DNA of 64,000 bases from Rhodophyticola sp. CCM32. GTDB taxonomy: Bacteria > Pseudomonadota > Alphaproteobacteria > Rhodobacterales > Rhodobacteraceae. Within the stretch, counting starts at the first letter, position 1. Each line of letters begins with the position of its first letter. The stretch is from NCBI RefSeq assembly GCF_004751985.1, contig NZ_CP038492.1, positions 2,046,001 through 2,110,000 of the forward strand. Reading direction: 5' to 3'. The translations under genes and the position numbers were made by a program. Below are positions 60,042 to 64,000 of the stretch, piece by piece. The notes beneath the pieces are model-generated. The model was not told the DNA's origin and ran no database searches. It saw only the letters and a list, made by a program, of their open reading frames with translations.

Positions 60042-60228
60042 CGCCGCACCTCCCCGATTGCCGGTTTTTGGCGCCGGGTGTTATGGTTTGGCGATGGCCA
60101 CCAAAACAATGATACGGGATATGAACATTGAAAAACGTCTTCGGAACTAATGGCATCACAATATTGTGTCCGGCCAAAACCCCAAAGAGGTTCAAATAAA
60201 GCCGCTTGCAAGACGGCGGAAATATGCC

Positions 60229-60250
60229 GGACGGGCGCGGTGGCCCGTCC
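60229..60250 (-). terminator. Hairpin after 46-residue lipoprotein gene
   Basis: GGACGGGC-gcggtg-GCCCGTCC, a perfect 8-bp GC-rich stem 14 bases after the lipoprotein stop on the minus strand. No clear U-tract follows, so termination may be weak. Confidence 0.55.
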
Positions 60251-60263
60251 TGGCTGAGTACTG

Positions 60264-60404
60264 TCAGTTGTACTTGTTGTACACCGGTTCCTCGACGATT
60301 GGGGCCGGCTCGACAATGACGATTTCTTCCTGCGGTGCCTGCGAGCAAGCGGCGACGCTTGCCAAAAGACCCAGTGCAAGAATGGCATTGATGCTCTTAT
60401 ACAT
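60264..60404 (-). CDS. Very small lipoprotein (46 residues)
   Basis: MYKSINAILALGLLASVAAC is a lipoprotein signal with lipobox VAAC. The mature peptide is only 27 residues, acidic and proline-rich (EEIVIVEPAP) with a Tyr/Asn-rich end EPVYNKYN. AGGAGAG precedes the ATG and a hairpin follows the stop. The coherent signal peptide, ribosome site and terminator make it a good gene despite its size. Role unknown, presumably envelope. Confidence 0.75.
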   Translation of the reverse strand: MYKSINAILALGLLASVAACSQAPQEEIVIVEPAPIVEEPVYNKYN

Positions 60405-60606
60405 CTCGCTCTCCTGTTATGTTGGACCGGACCAGAGAAGACTCCGGGCACGATCAAAGGGACGGCCACCTTTTGGTGCCCGGCTTTCAGGATAGCGCGA
60501 ATGGTGTCTGATCCATACCGGTTTCGGTCCAGAGCCGCGCGCTGTGGCGGGACTGCATCAGTCCTTTGCCCGCAACAGTTAATCCCCGCAACATATTGGG
60601 GTTGCA

Positions 60607-61011
60607 TCAAAAACCCTCCCATATGCAGGTATTGTTCCGGATGACATAACCGGCGAAAAACTGCGTGGCATCGGCATTTACCTGCCCACGCGGCACGATC
60701 TGATCCATGATCTGCACAACGACCTGCACCGGCGGCTCCGGCGCGGTATCCATCGCCGTCGGCCCCCATTCGGCGCAGGCCCAGTCCAGGTCCGCCTGCG
60801 GATCGGCGGTGCTGCCCGCAAGACCGGGTGCAAGGATACGGAGAATGGCCCAAAGCTCATCGGAATAGGGCTGCAGCTCGTAAAGCACCTCATGCAATTC
60901 CATGGCCAGACCAGAGGGCGAGAGCAGCTCCTGCGCACGGGCGGAAAGGGGCTGCGCCATTGCGGCAGATGCGGTGAGGCATAAGGCGGATATGCGCATG
61001 TGCCGGATCAC
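60607..61011 (-). CDS. DUF6497-like exported protein
   Basis: Exported protein of 134 residues with signal peptide (MRISALCLTASAAMA) and a domain matching what I recall of DUF6497: SPSGLAMELHEVLYE, a central WACAEWG, and the ending ATQFFAGYVIRNNTCIWEGF (20 residues). GTG 61011 overlaps the RidA stop (GTGA); ATG 60999 would give a shorter signal. Function unknown. Co-transcribed with ridA and the winged-helix/cupin gene. Confidence 0.8.
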   Translation of the reverse strand: MIRHMRISALCLTASAAMAQPLSARAQELLSPSGLAMELHEVLYELQPYSDELWAILRILAPGLAGSTADPQADLDWACAEWGPTAMDTAPEPPVQVVVQIMDQIVPRGQVNADATQFFAGYVIRNNTCIWEGF

Positions 61012-61403
61012 GGGCGTCGCGCCAGCATGTCAATTTCCACCAGCGCCCCCACCGCCAGGGCCGTCACCCCGATGGTGGTGCGTGCAGGGCGGCGATCAGC
61101 CGGGAAACAGCCCTGATAGGTGTCGTTGAACGCCGCATAATCACGTTCAAATTCAGTCAGATAGCAACGGCATTGCAGAATATGGCTCAGATCAAGGCCA
61201 AGACCATTCAGCACAATCTCCAGATTCCGCATCACCGCCCGGGTCTGCGCCACGATCCCCTCGGGCAGCGGCGCATCCGGCGCATCCGGGTCCGTGGGCA
61301 TCTGCCCGGTCAGCATCACCCAGCCATCGGCCTCCACCGCGTGGGAAAACGGCGCGACGGGCCGGGCGCCGCCGGCGATCATATGGAAGAGGGGGGAGGT
61401 CAC
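61008..61403 (-). CDS. RidA-family protein
   Basis: Member of the RidA (YjgF/YER057c/UK114) family, 131 residues, normally hydrolysing reactive enamines/imines to 2-oxo acids. The substrate-binding arginine is Arg108 in RRPARTTIGV and the partner glutamate Glu123 in LVEIDML, so it may be a catalytic Rid. GTG start overlaps the stop of the winged-helix/cupin gene. Lies directly downstream of pccB and that regulator, in one overlapping unit. Confidence 0.9.
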   Translation of the reverse strand: MTSPLFHMIAGGARPVAPFSHAVEADGWVMLTGQMPTDPDAPDAPLPEGIVAQTRAVMRNLEIVLNGLGLDLSHILQCRCYLTEFERDYAAFNDTYQGCFPADRRPARTTIGVTALAVGALVEIDMLARRP

Positions 61404-62125
61404 ACAGGGGCGTCCCGGGAGTGGGTGGGAAACTCCGCCGGGGAAGTAATTTCGATCAGTTCCATATCCTCGGAATGCCGGACCTCACGATGGCGGATAC
61501 CGGGTGGCTGAAGAACGCAGGACCCTATTCGGAGCACGTGTTCCCCGTGCTCTTCATATTCGAACACGACCCAACCTTTTGTGACATAGACCATCTGGAA
61601 ATCGAGGGTATGGGAATGCCACTCGCCAGGACTCTCTTCACCTGGCACCGCACGGATTACATGGGCGCCAAATTTGCCGGATGTGGCATCGGCGACGCCG
61701 AGCTGGCGATATTCGAAAAACGCGCGAAGACCCTCGTCAATAAAGGAGGAAGAATCGGCGTGGGAGATGGTGAAGGCTTGTGGATCGAATCTAGCCCTAT
61801 TTGGCATTCGTCGCCAATGTTCGCGCACCAGAACCATGTCTACAATCTCATCGGTACCCGCGCCCTCGCGTGCCTCAAGGAATTCTGGGCTGATCGGCTC
61901 ACCACGAATTCCCCAAAATCCACGATCCAAATGCACAAAGAGATCGGCGGCTCGGTAGTTCATCGAGTCGCTCGAATGGTCCTCAATAGTACGGCGCACA
62001 GTAGCCTTCCATTCCCTAGACAGCTCGCGCTCGGTAGTTCGTTCAATGAATAGGTACAACTCATCATAGCGAGCAGCGCCGCCTAAAACTCTGAGAGCAT
62101 GAAGAATTTCATCTCTCCACTGCAT
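61400..62125 (-). CDS. Winged-helix / cupin fusion protein
   Basis: A 241-residue protein with two parts. Residues 1-75 resemble a winged-helix domain of the Mrr-N/restriction-system type (REWKATVRRTIEDHSSDS, then FWGIRG). Residues about 150-235 form a cupin with metal-site His170, His172, Gln177 (in place of Glu) and His212 (WHSHTLDFQ, PPGIRH). The combination suggests a ligand-sensing DNA-binding protein; not a family I recognise. ATG 62125 lies 15 bases after pccB; overlaps ridA by GTGA. GC is lower than its neighbours, hinting at later arrival in the cluster. Confidence 0.72.
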   Translation of the reverse strand: MQWRDEILHALRVLGGAARYDELYLFIERTTERELSREWKATVRRTIEDHSSDSMNYRAADLFVHLDRGFWGIRGEPISPEFLEAREGAGTDEIVDMVLVREHWRRMPNRARFDPQAFTISHADSSSFIDEGLRAFFEYRQLGVADATSGKFGAHVIRAVPGEESPGEWHSHTLDFQMVYVTKGWVVFEYEEHGEHVLRIGSCVLQPPGIRHREVRHSEDMELIEITSPAEFPTHSRDAPV

Positions 62126-62139
62126 CCCGACACCCACCC

Positions 62140-63672
62140 TCACAACGGAATATTGTCGTGTTTCTTCCACGGCATTTCGAGCTTCTTGGTCCGAAGCGCG
62201 GCAAAGGCCCGGCAGACCCGGCGGCGGGTGCTGCGGGGCTGGATCACCTCGTCGATAAAACCGCGTTCAGCCGCCACAAACGGGTTGGCGAACCGGTCCT
62301 CGTAATCCGCGGTGTGTTGCGCAAGTTTCTCAGGGTCACCCAGATCGGCGCGGTGCAGGATCTCTGTTGCGCCCCTGGCCCCCATCACCGCGATTTCCGA
62401 GGTTGGCCAGGCATAGTTGATATCGCCCTGCATATGTTTGGACGCCATCACCACATAGGCCCCGCCATAGGCTTTCCGCGTGATCACGGTCACTTTCGGC
62501 ACTGTCGCCTCGCCATAGGCAAACAGCAGCTTGGCACCATGTTTGATGACCCCGCCATATTCCTGCCCGGTGCCGGGAAGAAACCCGGGCACATCGACAA
62601 AGGTGAGGATCGGAATTTCAAACGCATCGCAGAACCGCACGAAACGTGCCGCCTTGCGGGAACTGTCGATATCCAGCACACCGGCCAGGTTCAGCGGCTG
62701 GTTCGCCACCACGCCGATGGTCTGCCCCTCCAGCCGGATGAAACCGGTGATGATGTTTTTCGCAAACTCCTCCTGAAGCTCATAAAAATCGCCCTCATCG
62801 GCCACTTTCAGGATCAGTTCCTTCATATCATAGGGCATGTTCGGGTTGTCCGGCACCAGCGTGTCCAGGCTTTCCTCCACCCGGTCGGGGCTGTCATAAA
62901 ACGCACGCACGGGCGGTTTTTCGCGATTGGACAGCGGCAGAAAGTCGATCAGGCGGCGGACCTCGGCCAGGGCCTCCACATCATCCTCAAACGCGCCATC
63001 AGCGACCGAGGATTTGCGCGTATGGGTGCTGGCCCCGCCCAGTTCCTCCGCCGTGACCTGTTCATTGGTGACCGTTTTCACCACATCAGGCCCGGTGACA
63101 AACATGTAGGAGCTGTCCTTGACCATAAAGATGAAATCGGTCATCGCCGGTGAATAAACCGCCCCGCCCGCACAAGGGCCCATGATCATCGAGATTTGCG
63201 GCACAACGCCCGAGGCCAGGATGTTGCGTTTGAAAATCTCGCCATAGGCGGCAAGGCTGCTGACACCTTCCTGAATCCGCGCGCCGCCTGAATCATTGAT
63301 GCCGATCACCGGCGCGCCGTTCTGCATGGCCATATCCATGATCTTGCAGATTTTCGCCGCATGGGTTTCAGACACGGACCCACCCAGAACCGTGAAATCC
63401 TGGGAAAACACATAGACCATACGCCCGTTGACCGTGCCCCAGCCGGTGACCACGCCATCGCCCTGGGGTTTGGTTTTCGCCATCCCGAAATCGGTGCAGC
63501 GATGGGTGATGAACATGTCGTATTCTTCGAAAGACCCTTCATCCAGCAAAAGTTCCACCCGTTCGCGCGCGGTCAGTTTGCCCTTGGCGTGCTGGCTGTC
63601 GATGCGGTTCGCGCCGCCGCCAAGACGGGCCTCTTCGCGGCGATGTTCAAGCTCTTGCAGGATATCTTTCAC
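62140..63672 (-). CDS. pccB: Propionyl-CoA carboxylase beta subunit
   Basis: Carboxyltransferase subunit, 510 residues, transferring CO2 from biotin on PccA to propionyl-CoA. N-terminal part starts [20 protein letters not shown]; acyl-CoA-site segments [13 protein letters not shown] and [13 protein letters not shown] in the N-domain and [15 protein letters not shown] in the C-domain are intact. GTG 63672 with GGAGG at 8 bases is preferred to ATG 63696 because it restores the family N-terminus and length. First gene of a minus-strand unit; an operator-like region lies upstream. Confidence 0.95.
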   Translation of the reverse strand: MKDILQELEHRREEARLGGGANRIDSQHAKGKLTARERVELLLDEGSFEEYDMFITHRCTDFGMAKTKPQGDGVVTGWGTVNGRMVYVFSQDFTVLGGSVSETHAAKICKIMDMAMQNGAPVIGINDSGGARIQEGVSSLAAYGEIFKRNILASGVVPQISMIMGPCAGGAVYSPAMTDFIFMVKDSSYMFVTGPDVVKTVTNEQVTAEELGGASTHTRKSSVADGAFEDDVEALAEVRRLIDFLPLSNREKPPVRAFYDSPDRVEESLDTLVPDNPNMPYDMKELILKVADEGDFYELQEEFAKNIITGFIRLEGQTIGVVANQPLNLAGVLDIDSSRKAARFVRFCDAFEIPILTFVDVPGFLPGTGQEYGGVIKHGAKLLFAYGEATVPKVTVITRKAYGGAYVVMASKHMQGDINYAWPTSEIAVMGARGATEILHRADLGDPEKLAQHTADYEDRFANPFVAAERGFIDEVIQPRSTRRRVCRAFAALRTKKLEMPWKKHDNIPL

Positions 63673-63754
63673 AGGGGGGTCCTCCGATAGGGCCATGGCG
63701 CATTTCAGGAAAGCCTACAGGCGAAAGCCCCGCAAAGACAGGAAGAATTGGAAT

Positions 63755-63805
63755 ATTTGCAAATGCACTCGCCACTTATCCTGCAATACTGCAAACCTGC
63801 AAATT
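63755..63805. promoter_or_regulatory. Putative PccR-type operator upstream of pccB
   Basis: Contains the palindrome ATTTGCAAAT (63755-63764) and three TGCAA half-sites exactly 8 bases apart (63782, 63790, 63798; the last two TGCAAA). The published motif for the short-chain acyl-CoA regulator PccR of Rhodobacter is TTTGCAAA-N4-TTTGCAAA, one half of which is exact here. The pccR gene itself is not in the window. Confidence 0.6.
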
Positions 63806-63942
63806 CAGCGACAAGCGGCACGGCGCGCGCACCCCGATCCCGGCCCCATCCGGGCCACCGCTGCCCCGCTATCCGCCGGTGCACACCCCCTTGTGCATCC
63901 CCGCTCATAGACAAGGGGCGGGGGCAGGCGTAGACCACGGGC

Positions 63943-64000
63943 ATGTCTTCTTTTCCCATGGTCCGATTTCTCGACCGCACCACCCCTCCGCATATCTTCA
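63943..64000 (+). CDS. Start of a protein, cut by window edge
   Basis: Open frame from ATG 63943 (or ATG 63958) to the window edge, 14-19 residues visible (MVRFLDRTTPPHIF from the second ATG). The RTTPPHI stretch is reminiscent of the start of Bcr/CflA-type MFS drug transporters of Rhodobacteraceae, which would continue into a membrane helix. This is only a resemblance over a few residues. Divergent from pccB. Confidence 0.4.
   Translation, partial: MSSFPMVRFLDRTTPPHIF

Noticed and set aside
63748..63933. 61-codon open frame in the pccB upstream region
   Set aside because: Spans the operator motifs and has no coding features.
1..64000. CRISPR array, tRNA or rRNA genes, prophage or integrated element
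   Set aside because: No regularly spaced direct repeats, no tRNA-like T-loop sequences recognised, no phage structural genes; xerC is the housekeeping recombinase next to DUF484.

Overview
The window is a chromosomal stretch of a high-GC alphaproteobacterium, almost certainly Rhodobacteraceae (Roseobacter/Rhodobacter group). The evidence is gcrA, phosphatidylcholine synthase, DUF2125, DUF6497, DUF4174 and DUF484-xerC neighbours, TRAP transporters, and the propionyl-CoA cluster pccB...pccA...mcm with TTTGCAAA-type operator motifs upstream of pccB. No rRNA, tRNA, CRISPR array, prophage or intact insertion sequence was seen.

Layout. 0-12.2 kb is accessory, transport-rich DNA: an XRE-cupin regulator divergent from a dipeptide-type ABC transporter (two permeases, two ATPases, no binding protein); a GAF protein; a LysR regulator; a lower-GC secreted esterase; and a cytoplasmic sulfatase translationally coupled to a TAXI-TRAP importer. 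12.4-13.9 kb carries a small membrane protein, a rhodanese and a PHB-depolymerase-like lipoprotein. 13.9-18.6 kb is an opgC-opgG-opgH operon for osmoregulated periplasmic glucans. 18.6-23.4 kb holds a TPR protein, a CoA-transferase/ThDP-enzyme pair and a DUF302 protein. 23.6-26.8 kb is an ExbB-like/OmpA-like envelope pair. 26.8-46.4 kb is mostly housekeeping: chaC, DUF2125, extensin-like protein, tyrA, hisC, priA, transaldolase, DUF484-xerC, pcs, suhB, metR/metF, argD-GNAT-argF, a DMT exporter, a beta-lactamase-fold hydrolase and an ABC-2 permease. 46.5-52.5 kb carries gcrA, a lytic transglycosylase, a lower-GC orphan gene, an AsmA protein and rimO. 52.9-63.7 kb is the propionyl-CoA to succinyl-CoA cluster (mcm, pccA, pccB) with dinB, small lipoproteins, RidA and a winged-helix/cupin fusion.

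Most unusual content. (1) Four copies of a ~75-bp structured intergenic repeat (R1), each in sense orientation in the 3' region of the gene before it (DUF2125, priA, gcrA, rimO), with a compensatory base change in its outer stem. (2) A second palindromic repeat (R2, TATAGC plus hairpin), also with a compensatory change, next to R1 twice. (3) A 221-bp MITE-like foldback apparently inserted between rimO and its R1 copy. (4) A candidate structured RNA on the minus strand at 59.47-59.63 kb, with three interleaved inverted repeats followed by an intrinsic terminator. (5) Three single-base frameshifts (ABC ATPase, GAF protein, extensin-like protein), two of them in G/C homopolymers, which need checking against raw reads before being called pseudogenes.

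Starts were set where possible by ATGA/GTGA overlaps with the preceding stop or by Shine-Dalgarno sequences; many operons here are tightly overlapped.
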